Below the pieces are notes generated by a model that made no database searches, was not told the DNA's origin, and saw nothing but the letters and a program-made list of their open reading frames with translations. A program made the translations under genes and the position numbers. 64,000 nt of DNA. Origin: Streptomyces spiralis (GTDB lineage Bacteria > Actinomycetota > Actinomycetes > Streptomycetales > Streptomycetaceae). Below are positions 17,909 to 27,992 of this stretch, one piece after another. The stretch is taken from assembly GCF_014654675.1 (NCBI RefSeq), contig NZ_BNBC01000006.1:62001-126000 (forward strand). The letters are read 5' to 3'. How positions within the stretch are numbered: position 1 is the first letter of the stretch; every line of letters begins with the position of its first letter.

Positions 17909-18439
17909 TCACTCCTCGCCGTCCTCGGGTCCGTCGGTCTCGTTGATCTCCTGCTCCAGGCCGAGCTGCTCGACGAGCCACCGGTCGAACTCCAGCGCGG
18001 CCCGCACCCAGCTGACCGTCGAGGAGACGAAGTGCTCGAGGCTCACGCCCATGCCGATCAGCATCTGCGCCTCGCCGATGAGGCGGACGGTGCCGTCGTC
18101 GTGGGTGTGGGTGTAGACCTTGGGCCACAGGGTGCGCCGGTTCCAGTCGTCGATGGACTCCAGCAGCTGCGGCTTCTCGTCGATCTTGTGCGGCCGGTCG
18201 TAGAACGTCCGTACCGAGAAGACCTGCTGGTCGGCCTCGCCTCGGAACATGAAGTACGTGCGGAACTGCTCCCACGGCGCGACGAGGTCACCCTCCTCGT
18301 CGACGAGGTGCTTGAGCTCCATCTGGTCCAGGAGCTGCTTCACAAGATCCTGATCCGGGACGACGGGGCCCGCCGGTCCTTGGGGCTGCGGCTCGGGCTG
18401 GCCCCCGAAGTTCGGAATCGAGGACGGGTCGATGCTCAC
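17909..18439 (-). CDS. YbjN domain-containing protein
   Basis: 176 aa from a GTG at 18439 with AAGGGA about 8 nt upstream. The core WEQFRTYFMFRGEADQQVFSV, TFYDRPHK, and DWNRRTLWPKVYTHTHDDG matches the YbjN/T3SS-chaperone-like fold. It has a Pro/Gln-rich N-terminus and an acidic C-terminus (INETDGPEDGEE). YbjN proteins are linked to stress tolerance or chaperone-like roles; no biochemical function can be assigned. Convergent with the glycosyltransferase gene, 16 bp apart. Confidence 0.8.
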   Translation of the reverse strand: MSIDPSSIPNFGGQPEPQPQGPAGPVVPDQDLVKQLLDQMELKHLVDEEGDLVAPWEQFRTYFMFRGEADQQVFSVRTFYDRPHKIDEKPQLLESIDDWNRRTLWPKVYTHTHDDGTVRLIGEAQMLIGMGVSLEHFVSSTVSWVRAALEFDRWLVEQLGLEQEINETDGPEDGEE

Positions 18440-18577
18440 CGTGTTTTTCCCTTCGTACGGATCCCGCCATCCTCCCCCATGCGGGGAGGGGCGTGGCAAG
18501 CCCGCCGGGCGCTTGTCAGCCCTGGGCTGACATGATCCGGCCGACGGGTGGACGTCGGGCGGGTGGAGGTGGGGGCC

Positions 18578-19102
18578 ATGGCCCGGACACGGACCGGAAG
18601 GGCGGAACAGCCCGGCGCCGGCGGAGTGCCGCGGGGCCGGACCAGGTGGTGGCTGGTCGCGGCGGTCGCGGTGCTGCCGGCCATGGCCCTGCTCCCCTTC
18701 GTCGTCGCCTTCGTGGGCATGGCCTTCTCCGACTCCGAGTACCCACTCGGCGGAGGGCCCAAGGCGGTCTCCTGCACGCAGGCGCTGGCCTTCGGCGGGG
18801 CGGCCCTTCCGGACGGTGCCACTCCGGTCGGGGGGTGCGTGGAGCAGGGCTGGCAGGACGTCTCCTACAGCGCGGACTTCCGGATGCCGCGGGCCGGTGT
18901 CCGCGACTGGCTGCACCGCACCTACCCGGACGCCCCAGCGCCGGAGACGGAGTCCTGTCTCACCGACGACGCGGATCTGTGTCTGGAACTGAGCCACATG
19001 CAGGGCCTGCCCGAGGGGGTGGGCGCCGACGTCGTACAGGTGAGCGTGACGTACGAGGACTCCGGCACCGCCCTGGTCGGGTTCGCGGCGTTCACGATAT
19101 GA
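18578..19102 (+). CDS. Hypothetical single-pass membrane protein
   Basis: 174 aa from an ATG at 18578 with GGAGG 8 nt upstream; a GTG at 18548 is in frame but has a weaker site. A basic N-terminus is followed by one hydrophobic helix (WWLVAAVAVLPAMALLPFVVAFVG, near residues 25-48), so the rest is probably outside the cell. The external part has four cysteines (two in the first half, two in CLTDDADLCLE) that could form disulfides. No family recognised. It is followed on the opposite strand by clpB. Confidence 0.7.
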   Translation: MARTRTGRAEQPGAGGVPRGRTRWWLVAAVAVLPAMALLPFVVAFVGMAFSDSEYPLGGGPKAVSCTQALAFGGAALPDGATPVGGCVEQGWQDVSYSADFRMPRAGVRDWLHRTYPDAPAPETESCLTDDADLCLELSHMQGLPEGVGADVVQVSVTYEDSGTALVGFAAFTI

Positions 19103-19165
19103 GCGCGGCGGCCCGCCACCCGACCGGCGGGTGACGGGCCGCGTGGGCGCGGGAGCCCGTGGGCG

Positions 19166-21763
<2,598 letters not shown>

Positions 21764-21835
21764 GGTCGCTTCTCTCCTCCTCGGCGTCAGCGGTCTGCCA
21801 CGTCTCCCAGTGCTGACTCAATCAACGTGCACAAA

Positions 21836-21856
21836 GTTGAGTCTATTCCACTCAAG
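21836..21856. promoter_or_regulatory. HAIR operator (HspR site) of clpB
   Basis: GTTGAGT-N7-ACTCAAG matches the HAIR consensus CTTGAGT-N7-ACTCAAG at 13 of 14 arm positions. Half sites TGACTCAA (21823-21830), CACTCAAG (21861) and CACTCAAG (21880) lie on either side. HspR, encoded at 27993-28451, is the known binder of this element in Streptomyces. Confidence 0.92.
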
Positions 21857-21947
21857 GCAGCACTCAAGAGGGAGGGCGGCACTCAAGGGGCCAGTCGGAG
21901 GGGCGGCCCCGTGATTCCCGTTCCCGCTCGGGCGCGGGTTAGGTTCC

Positions 21948-22373
21948 ATGTCCATGGCCACCACCACGTACAGCCTCGACCCGGGCGCTCCCGACCCCGC
22001 CTATCTCGGCTTCTGGCAGGAGCGGCACCTGTGCACCCTGACGACACTCCGTCCCGACGGCACCCCGCACGTGGTGCCGGTGGGGGTGACGTACGACCCG
22101 GAGGCCCGGCTGGCCCGGGTGATCACCAACAAGGGGAGCGCGAAGGTGGGCCACGTCCTCACGGCCGGGGAGCAGGGGGCACCGGTCGCGGTGTGCCAGG
22201 TGGACGGCCGGCGCTGGGCCACGCTGGAGGGGCGCGCCTTCGTCCGCACGGAACCGGAGCGCGTCGCGGAGGCGGTACGGCGCTACGCCGAACGCTACGG
22301 CCGCACCCCGGGTCCCAACCCGTCCCGCGTGGTGATCGAGATCGAACTGAGCCGGGCGCTGGGGCGCGGCTGA
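21948..22373 (+). CDS. PPOX-class (F420-dependent) oxidoreductase family protein
   Basis: 141 aa split-barrel protein from ATG 21948 (an ATG at 21954 is also possible). The pattern WQERHLCTLTTLRPDGTPHVVPVGVTYDPE near 23-52 is that of TIGR03618/PPOX small F420- or FMN-binding reductases, and VITNKGSAKVGHV near 69-81 is the second conserved strand and cofactor-contact segment. Such proteins reduce quinones, biliverdin or drugs with F420H2; the cofactor is not certain from sequence. Divergent from clpB. Confidence 0.85.
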   Translation: MSMATTTYSLDPGAPDPAYLGFWQERHLCTLTTLRPDGTPHVVPVGVTYDPEARLARVITNKGSAKVGHVLTAGEQGAPVAVCQVDGRRWATLEGRAFVRTEPERVAEAVRRYAERYGRTPGPNPSRVVIEIELSRALGRG

Positions 22374-22483
22374 GGAGGACGGGCCCGGCGCCGGGACGGC
22401 GAAAGCCTTGCGACGAGCCCGGCGACCGGCGTTTTCCGGCCACTAGCCGGATCCACCCGTTCCCGGAGATTCCGGGGAAAACT

Positions 22484-22524
22484 GCAGCGGCGTCACCGTG
22501 TTCAGGTCACGGTGACGCCGCTGC
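22484..22524. terminator. Bidirectional hairpin terminator
   Basis: Perfect 17-bp stem GCAGCGGCGTCACCGTG / CACGGTGACGCCGCTGC with 7-nt loop TTCAGGT between two convergent genes. No long T tract, as is common in Streptomyces. Confidence 0.85.
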
Positions 22525-22567
22525 GGGGGGAAGCACCTGAGCGATCTGTTGCGACGGGGGAATCGCG

Positions 22568-22903
22568 TCAGGCACTGCGGGGGGTGGCTGAGGTGGTTCG
22601 TAGAGTGGCGGGCTCCGGCGCCACCTGCCGGTGGTCCCGCTGGTCCAGGTTCACAAAGATCATTCCGTAGCGGACGGCACACCGTACGGGCTGTGGCGCC
22701 CCGCGGGGCCGCCGCAGGCACCGGAAGGCCCGTACGTCTCCGTCCTCGTCCCGCGTGACGACGACCGGCTCACCGAAGACGGTCACCATCAACGAGTCAC
22801 CACTGTGGGGGAGGGCGGTGACCAGGTCGATGAAGTGCCAGCCCGAGCGGTAGGCCGTGGCCATTTCTCGGCGGAACGAGCGGTCGTCGGGAGGAGTCGT
22901 CAC
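22568..22903 (-). CDS. Shortened Rieske oxygenase-like protein lacking cluster ligands
   Basis: 111 aa from a GTG at 22903 that lies 1 nt after the stop of the secreted-peptide gene, with AGGGG in the last peptide codons as its ribosome site. The N-terminus (YRSGWHFIDLVTALPHSGD, then FGEPVVVTRDEDGDVRAFRC) looks like the start of a ring-hydroxylating oxygenase Rieske domain. YGMIFVNLDQ resembles the strand after that domain. The segment that should hold C-x-H and C-x2-H ligands is replaced by CLRRPRGAPQPVRC, so no 2Fe-2S cluster is expected. It has two lone cysteines. Role unknown; the coupling to the peptide suggests a joint function. Confidence 0.7.
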   Translation of the reverse strand: MTTPPDDRSFRREMATAYRSGWHFIDLVTALPHSGDSLMVTVFGEPVVVTRDEDGDVRAFRCLRRPRGAPQPVRCAVRYGMIFVNLDQRDHRQVAPEPATLRTTSATPRSA

Positions 22904-22904
22904 G

Positions 22905-23114
22905 TCATCCCCTCACGTCGCCATCCGCGGGAGCGATCGGCCAACTCGTGTCACTTGCGGTCGACGCGGCTACTGCCGGCCAGCTGGTGTCCGCCCGAAC
23001 GTCGCCCTTCTCGCCTGAGAAGCCGGCCCACAGTCCCATGGCCGCAGCGGCGGAGAAGGCGGCAACAAGTACCGAGCGAAGCATTCTCTTGCCCATAGTC
23101 GGCTTCGTCCTCAC
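22905..23114 (-). CDS. Small secreted peptide with duplicated DTSWP motif
   Basis: 69 aa from a GTG at 23114 preceded by GAGGGG at 8 nt; an internal ATG at 23096 is less well placed. Residues 7-32 form a signal peptide or signal anchor (KR-rich start, then VLVAAFSAAAAMGLWAGFSG). The remaining 35 residues contain GDVR and DTSWP twice each in the order GDVR-DTSWP-DTSWP-GDVR and no cysteine. It is followed at 1 nt by the Rieske-like gene and is divergent from two regulator genes, the layout of a peptide signal or its precursor. No family recognised. Confidence 0.65.
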   Translation of the reverse strand: MRTKPTMGKRMLRSVLVAAFSAAAAMGLWAGFSGEKGDVRADTSWPAVAASTASDTSWPIAPADGDVRG

Positions 23115-23227
23115 TTGAAGGTCCCCTCTTCCCCCGTCGAGTACGACGATGGCTCATTCGGGCACGTCATGGCCACATAATCGATGCATCATGTTCCTGC
23201 ATGTTCAGGACCCTGGGGGGTGGAGAT
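23115..23227. promoter_or_regulatory. Divergent promoter region, peptide operon / regulator 1
   Basis: 113-bp intergenic region, relatively AT rich at 23150-23200. CATGTTC occurs at 23190 and 23200, i.e. exactly 10 bp (one helical turn) apart, just upstream of the regulator start. This is a candidate binding site; which of the three regulators binds is unknown. Confidence 0.5.
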
Positions 23228-24214
23228 TTGGCGACGAATCAGACTAAAAACATACATCCCCATGCGGCCACCGAGATGTGTGAGGAAGGTGCTCGCCTCT
23301 ACGCGAACGCTCTACGAGCAGGACGCATCGCGCGCACGGAGGCTGAACCCGCCCCCTGCCTCATGGAGTTCGCGCTGCTCCACCCGGACCCGGACGATCC
23401 GGACTGGCTGCGCCCGGTTCCGGCGTCCGTGGCGCTGGCCCAGCGACTGACCCCGCTGGAGCGCGAGATCGCCGAACGCAGGCGTCTGTCAATCCAACTG
23501 GCCGACGCCTTCGAGCCGTTCATGACGCTCAGCGCCCATATGACGGCGGGCACCGACTCCCTCACGGTGCTGGAGGGCGGCGACCGCATCAACGCCGCCC
23601 TGAACCTGGCCACCTCCCAGTGCCAGGCCGAGGTGCTCACGATCCAGCCGAGCGACCGCTACACCGAGCGCAGCCTCCTCAGAGGACTGGAGCGCGACCG
23701 GCCCCTGATCGAGCGGGGCGTACGGATCCGCACCCTGTACCAGCACACGGCGAGGTACAACCCGGAGAAGCTGGCGTACGTGGCACAGCTCGCCGACGGC
23801 AAGGTGGAGTACCGCACCATCGACGAGCTCGTGGAACGCCTCATCATCTGCGACGAGACGGTGGCCTTCATCCCCACCCGGGACGACCAGCAGGTCGCCC
23901 TGGAGCTGCGCCACCCCGGCCTCGTGCGCTATCTGATCAAGGTGTTCGAGTTCATGTGGGACCGTGCCGTGCCCCTGACCGCCGGCGCCCCCTACGAGAC
24001 GGCCGCCGACGGCATCACCAGCATCCAGCACTCCATCGCCAAACTGCTCGTCGAGGGCCACGTCGACGAGGCCATCGCCCGTCGTCTGGGCATGAACGTA
24101 CGCACCTGCCGGGCCCACATAGCCAAGCTCGCGGGCGCCCTGGGCAGCGGCAGCCGCGCCCAGCTCGGCTATCTCATCGCCCAGTCCGGGATCCTGAAGC
24201 AGGAGGAGCACTGA
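23228..24214 (+). CDS. TrmB-like/LuxR-type regulator 1
   Basis: 328 aa from a TTG at 23228 (MATNQTK start); an ATG at 23201 is an in-frame alternative without a ribosome site. Layout: residues 1-90 are a variable helical part (GARLYANALRAGRI, APCLMEFALLHPDPDDPDW). Residues 90-245 form a PLD-like ligand domain as in TrmB sensors (GVRIRTLYQHTARYN, LVERLIICDETVAFIP, ALELRHPGLVRYLIKVFEFMW). The C-terminus is a LuxR-like HTH (IAKLLVEGHVDEAIARRLG, NVRTCRAHIAKL). There is no receiver domain. Paralogous to the next two genes. Likely regulator of the divergent peptide operon. Confidence 0.85.
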   Translation: MATNQTKNIHPHAATEMCEEGARLYANALRAGRIARTEAEPAPCLMEFALLHPDPDDPDWLRPVPASVALAQRLTPLEREIAERRRLSIQLADAFEPFMTLSAHMTAGTDSLTVLEGGDRINAALNLATSQCQAEVLTIQPSDRYTERSLLRGLERDRPLIERGVRIRTLYQHTARYNPEKLAYVAQLADGKVEYRTIDELVERLIICDETVAFIPTRDDQQVALELRHPGLVRYLIKVFEFMWDRAVPLTAGAPYETAADGITSIQHSIAKLLVEGHVDEAIARRLGMNVRTCRAHIAKLAGALGSGSRAQLGYLIAQSGILKQEEH

Positions 24215-25257
24215 ACGGCGGGGAGGCGGAGGCGACGGACGGGGCGGACGCGGCGGACGCCGCCCGCACAGACGCGGGAAGCCACCATGAGCACCCCCCG
24301 GACCTCCTGTGCGCGGCGGGCTCGGCGCTGTACGAACGCGCCCTGCGCGAGGGACGGGTGCCGGCCGAGGACGCGGGCCGTGCGCCGTGCCTGATCGACT
24401 TCGGCCTGCTGCACCCCGCCGTCGACGACCTGGGCCGCCTGGAACCGGTCGCCCCCGCCACCGCCCTGCACCGTCTGCTGCGCACCGCCGAGGAGCGCGT
24501 CGCCGCCGAGCGGCGGCGGCAGGAGCGGCTGGCCAGGACGTTCGAACCGCTCCTGCGGATCGGGGACCCGCGCGACGGGACGGCCGGCACGCCCGGGCTG
24601 AGGATCCTCAGCGGTACCGCGCGGATCAACCTGGCCATCACCGAGACCATGGCCGAGGCGACCCGGGAGATGCTGTGCATCCAGCCCAGCGCCCACTACG
24701 GCAGCGGGCGCGGTGAGGCCGCGCAGGCCGTCGCCATGGACCGCGACCAGGCCCTGCTCGACCGCGGCGCCCGCATCCGCACCCTCTACCAGCACACCCA
24801 GCGCCACGCGCCGCTCGTCCGCGCCCGCTACGAGCGGCTGCGCGGCGACGCGGAAGCCCGCACCCTGGACGAGCTCACCGACCGCCTCCTCGTCATCGAC
24901 CGCACGGTCGCCTTCATCCCCGCCAACGAGGACGGCACACTCGCCCTCGAAGTGCGCCACCCCGCGCTGATCTCCTACTTCGTCACCACCTTCGACCGAC
25001 TGTGGCGGCTGGCCACCCCCATGTACCCGCAGAGCGTCCAGCGGCCGCCGGCCGGCGGCGTCACCCCCCGCCAGCGCGCCATCGCGGGCCTGCTCGTGGA
25101 GGGTCACACCGACGCCGTCATCGCCGAGCGGCTGGGCATGAACGTACGCACCGCGCGGGAGCACATCGCCAAGCTCGCCGCCTGGCTGGGCAGCACGAGC
25201 AGGGCCCAGCTCGGCTATCTCATCGCGCGATCCGGGATTCTTGATCAGGAACACTGA
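24211..25257 (+). CDS. TrmB-like/LuxR-type regulator 2
   Basis: Same architecture as regulator 1: LCAAGSALYERALREGRV near residue 34, PLD-like part GARIRTLYQHTQRH, LTDRLLVIDRTVAFIPANEDG, ALEVRHPALISYFVTTFDRLW, and a C-terminal HTH IAGLLVEGHTDAVIAERLGM. No ATG, GTG or TTG lies in frame between the upstream gene and codon 49, which is too late to keep the conserved N-terminus. The best candidate is a CTG at 24211 that overlaps the upstream stop (CTGA) and follows AGGAGGAG, giving 348 aa. It overlaps the third regulator tail-to-tail by 38 bp. Confidence 0.8.
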   Translation: MNGGEAEATDGADAADAARTDAGSHHEHPPDLLCAAGSALYERALREGRVPAEDAGRAPCLIDFGLLHPAVDDLGRLEPVAPATALHRLLRTAEERVAAERRRQERLARTFEPLLRIGDPRDGTAGTPGLRILSGTARINLAITETMAEATREMLCIQPSAHYGSGRGEAAQAVAMDRDQALLDRGARIRTLYQHTQRHAPLVRARYERLRGDAEARTLDELTDRLLVIDRTVAFIPANEDGTLALEVRHPALISYFVTTFDRLWRLATPMYPQSVQRPPAGGVTPRQRAIAGLLVEGHTDAVIAERLGMNVRTAREHIAKLAAWLGSTSRAQLGYLIARSGILDQEH

Positions 25258-26263
25258 GCGGGACGGGACCGGAGATGCCCGGCGGGCCGTCCAGGCCGGC
25301 CTGGGCGATCCGTACGCCCAGCTGCGTACGGCTGGCCGCGCCCAGCGTCTCCGACAGACGGGCGATGTGCGCACGGCAGGTGCGCACGCTGATGCCCAGC
25401 CGCTCGGCGATCACCGCGTCCTGGTGACCCTCCGCCAGCAGCGCGGCGATGGACCGCTCGCGGTGGGAGATGCCCTCGATGCCGGTGTCGGGCAGCGGCG
25501 CGGTCAGCGGGATCGCCAGCCGCCACAGCCGTTCGAAGACCGTCACCAGGTACTCCACCAGCGCCGGGTGGCGCAGCTCCAGCGCCATCGTGCGGTCGGC
25601 GTTGGCGGGCACGAAGGCGACCGTGCGGTCGAAGAGGATCAGCCGGTCGATCACCTCGTCCAGCGTGCGCGCCTCGACCGCGTCGCCCATCAGCTCCAGG
25701 TAGTTCAGCAGCCCTTGGCCGTGCCGGGCCACATGCGTGTACAGGTCGCGCATGCGCACGCCCCGGCCGCGCAGCGCCAGCGCCCGGTGCAGGCCCTCCG
25801 ACAGCTCGTGCTCGCGGCGGATGCCGCCGGGCTGGACGGTCAGCACCTCCGTCCGGCACGCCTCCGTCGCCTCGTCCATGGCCGCCTGGATGCGGGACAG
25901 ACCGTCCAGGACGCGGATCGCCGTGCCCTCGGCCGCGGCCTGGGGCTGCTGGACCCGGCTGCCCAGGCCCGCGTACCGCTCGAAGGCCGCCACCGCCGAG
26001 CCCACCCGCCGGTGGCTCTCGCTGACCTCCTCGTACATCCCGCGCAGCAGGCGGGTCATGACCTCCTGCGGCGCGGTCGGCACCAGGTAGTCCATGTCGT
26101 CGGGGTCCGGGTGCAGCAGGGCCAGTTCGAGCAGACAGGGCACCGGGTCGGCGTCCCGGCGCGGCACCCGTCCGCGCCGTACGGCCCGGGAATACACGCG
26201 ATCCCCGGCCTCACACAGTCGGTCGGCACCGTGTGGATGCTCCTGAGTCCCGCGCCCGGCCAT
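25220..26263 (-). CDS. TrmB-like/LuxR-type regulator 3
   Basis: 347 aa from ATG 26263. Paralogue of the two preceding regulators on the opposite strand: LCEAGDRVYSRAVRRGRVP near residue 16, CLLELALLHPDPDDMDYL near 43, PLD-like segment GVRMRDLYTHVARHG, VIDRLILFDRTVAFVPANAD, ALELRHPALVEYLVTVFERLW and HTH IAALLAEGHQDAVIAERLG. It has an extra C-terminal tail of about 23 residues (GPPGISGPVPLSVPDQ) that is encoded in part by the antisense of regulator 2. Target unknown. Confidence 0.85.
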   Translation of the reverse strand: MAGRGTQEHPHGADRLCEAGDRVYSRAVRRGRVPRRDADPVPCLLELALLHPDPDDMDYLVPTAPQEVMTRLLRGMYEEVSESHRRVGSAVAAFERYAGLGSRVQQPQAAAEGTAIRVLDGLSRIQAAMDEATEACRTEVLTVQPGGIRREHELSEGLHRALALRGRGVRMRDLYTHVARHGQGLLNYLELMGDAVEARTLDEVIDRLILFDRTVAFVPANADRTMALELRHPALVEYLVTVFERLWRLAIPLTAPLPDTGIEGISHRERSIAALLAEGHQDAVIAERLGISVRTCRAHIARLSETLGAASRTQLGVRIAQAGLDGPPGISGPVPLSVPDQESRIAR

Positions 26264-26446
26264 GCCTCATCACACCCCCGGATTCCGCGTCTTCGCAGCG
26301 CAACTATGCGCGGCCCGGACCGGCTGTGCAACACGGCTCCCCGCACCCCGCACACCGGAAACGACCGGTATCACCCGGTGTGTACGGCCCCTGGAAGGGC
26401 GTGCCGCGGACAGCCGGTCAAAGGTGCGGCCGGCGCGGACGGTGCC

Positions 26447-27565
26447 CTACTTCAGATCGGCGGCCGCGCAGGCGGACTTGTACGGAGCGGTGCAGATGTC
26501 GGACACCTTGTAGATGCCGTCGGCCAGGACCGTGTCCTTGATGTTGCCCTTGGTCAGGGCGACGACGGGCACCAGCTGCGCGGGAATGCCCTTCCGGGTG
26601 GCGTTGTCGACCTTGTCCCGGGTCAGGGCGTCGAACTGGATGTCCTTGCCCTGGACCTTGGCGATGGCCATCTCGGCGGCGTTCTCGGCCTCGGTCGGGA
26701 GGGACTTGTAGACGGTCATGTACTGCTCGCCGGTCAGGATCCGCTGCACCGCGTCCAGGTCGGCGTCCTGGCCGGTGATCGGGGGCATCTTGGTGACGCC
26801 GGCAGCCTTGAGGGCCTTGATGATGCCACCCGCCATACCGTCGTTGGCGGAGTAGACGCCGGCGATGTTCGCCCTGCCGATCTCGGTGATCGCCTGGGCC
26901 ATGTTGGCCTCGGCCTTCTTCGGCTTCCAGTCTGCGGTGTCGTACGACTTGGCGATCGTCACCTTGCCGTTCAGCTGGTTGAGGGCGCCCTCCTTGAACT
27001 GCTTGGCGTTCGGGTCGGTCGGCGAGCCGTTCATCATGACGATCTTGTCGGAGGTGTCCGCTCCCGAGCCCAGCGCCTCCAGCAGCGAGCGGCCCTGCAC
27101 CTCGCCGACCAACTCGTTGTCGAAGGAGATGTACGCGTCGATCGGGCCCTCGGCGAGCCGGTCGTAGGCGATGACCGGGATGCCCGCGTCCTTGGCCTTC
27201 TTCACCTGGGCGGCGATGGCGTGCGAGTCGACGGCGTCGAGCAGGATGACGTCGACCTTCTCGTCGATCATCCGCTGCATCTGGTCGGCCTGCTTGGAGG
27301 CGCTCGCCCCGGCGTTGGCGTAGTCCACCACGCCCTGCTTCTTGGTCAGCTCGGCGACCTTGCTCCTGATCATGGGGGCGTCGAACTTGTCGTAGCGCGC
27401 GATATCCGTGTCCGGCAGCAGCAGACCCACCTTCACGGCGTCGCCCTTGGTCGGGCTCGCGTCGGCGCTGCTCCCTGAACCACCGAGCGCCCCGCAGGCG
27501 GCCAGCGAGAAGGTCAGCGTGGGCGCGGCCACGGCTATGGCGATACGACGCATCGAGGTGCTCAC
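26447..27565 (-). CDS. Sugar ABC transporter substrate-binding lipoprotein (XylF-like)
   Basis: 372 aa from GTG 27565 with GGAAGG at 8 nt. A lipobox LAAC lies near residue 24, so the protein is a membrane-tethered lipoprotein. The periplasmic-binding-protein type 1 fold is shown by VKVGLLLPDTDIARYDKFDAP, DVILLDAVDSHAIAAQVKKAK, IPVIAYDRL and FDNELVGEVQG, the pattern of xylose/multiple-sugar receptors. A late Cys pair (ICTAPYKSAC) could form a disulfide. No ATPase or permease gene is adjacent, so it is an orphan receptor here. The fourth-to-last codons end in AAADLK. Confidence 0.88.
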   Translation of the reverse strand: MSTSMRRIAIAVAAPTLTFSLAACGALGGSGSSADASPTKGDAVKVGLLLPDTDIARYDKFDAPMIRSKVAELTKKQGVVDYANAGASASKQADQMQRMIDEKVDVILLDAVDSHAIAAQVKKAKDAGIPVIAYDRLAEGPIDAYISFDNELVGEVQGRSLLEALGSGADTSDKIVMMNGSPTDPNAKQFKEGALNQLNGKVTIAKSYDTADWKPKKAEANMAQAITEIGRANIAGVYSANDGMAGGIIKALKAAGVTKMPPITGQDADLDAVQRILTGEQYMTVYKSLPTEAENAAEMAIAKVQGKDIQFDALTRDKVDNATRKGIPAQLVPVVALTKGNIKDTVLADGIYKVSDICTAPYKSACAAADLK

Positions 27566-27992
27566 TTCTGGTGCCTTCCGGACGAGGGCGCAGCATTGCG
27601 ACCCAGGTGACTGAAAAGCCAACGCGGAGGCGCCCACCGCCGTCAAGCGGAACCACTTAACGAGATGACAACACCACGCTCCGCTTCGTGCGTGAAGAGC
27701 TTGCGAACCCTCACCGAACCCTCTCCAAACGCCCTTTACGGACCCTCCATCCAACGAACGTTCATCGACCGGCAAAGATCCGTACAACCGGCCGGGCGTG
27801 CGAGCGGACGCACAACCGACCGAACGAACTCGGTCAGGCACCGGCCCCGCACCGGCCCTGTGCGGCCGCCCCCGGGCATGACGAAAGGCCGGAAGGCGGT
27901 CACGCCTCCCGGCACGGCGAGGGGCCGGAAGGCTGTCCGCCTCCCGGCCCCTGATTCCACGCGTGTGCGGCCCGCGCAGGCCTGTCGGCCCG
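27566..27992. other. 427-bp intergenic region between hspR and the sugar-binding gene
   Basis: No gene is supported. The left part (27590-27800) is relatively AT rich and should hold the promoter of the sugar-binding lipoprotein gene. The right part holds two successive hairpins ending the dnaK-hspR transcript. Confidence 0.6.
27888..27951 (-). terminator. Double hairpin terminator of the dnaK operon
   Basis: Two successive stem-loops: GCCGGAAGGCG / CGCCTCCCGGC at 27888-27913 (one mismatch, 4-nt loop) and GGGGCCGGAAGGC / GCCTCCCGGCCCC at 27921-27951 (one mismatch, 5-nt loop). They repeat the same GCCGGAAGGC arm, so they arose by duplication. Confidence 0.75.

Noticed and set aside
22568..22903. 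Functional Rieske ferredoxin
   Set aside because: The two Cys-x-His / Cys-x2-His ligand sets are absent.
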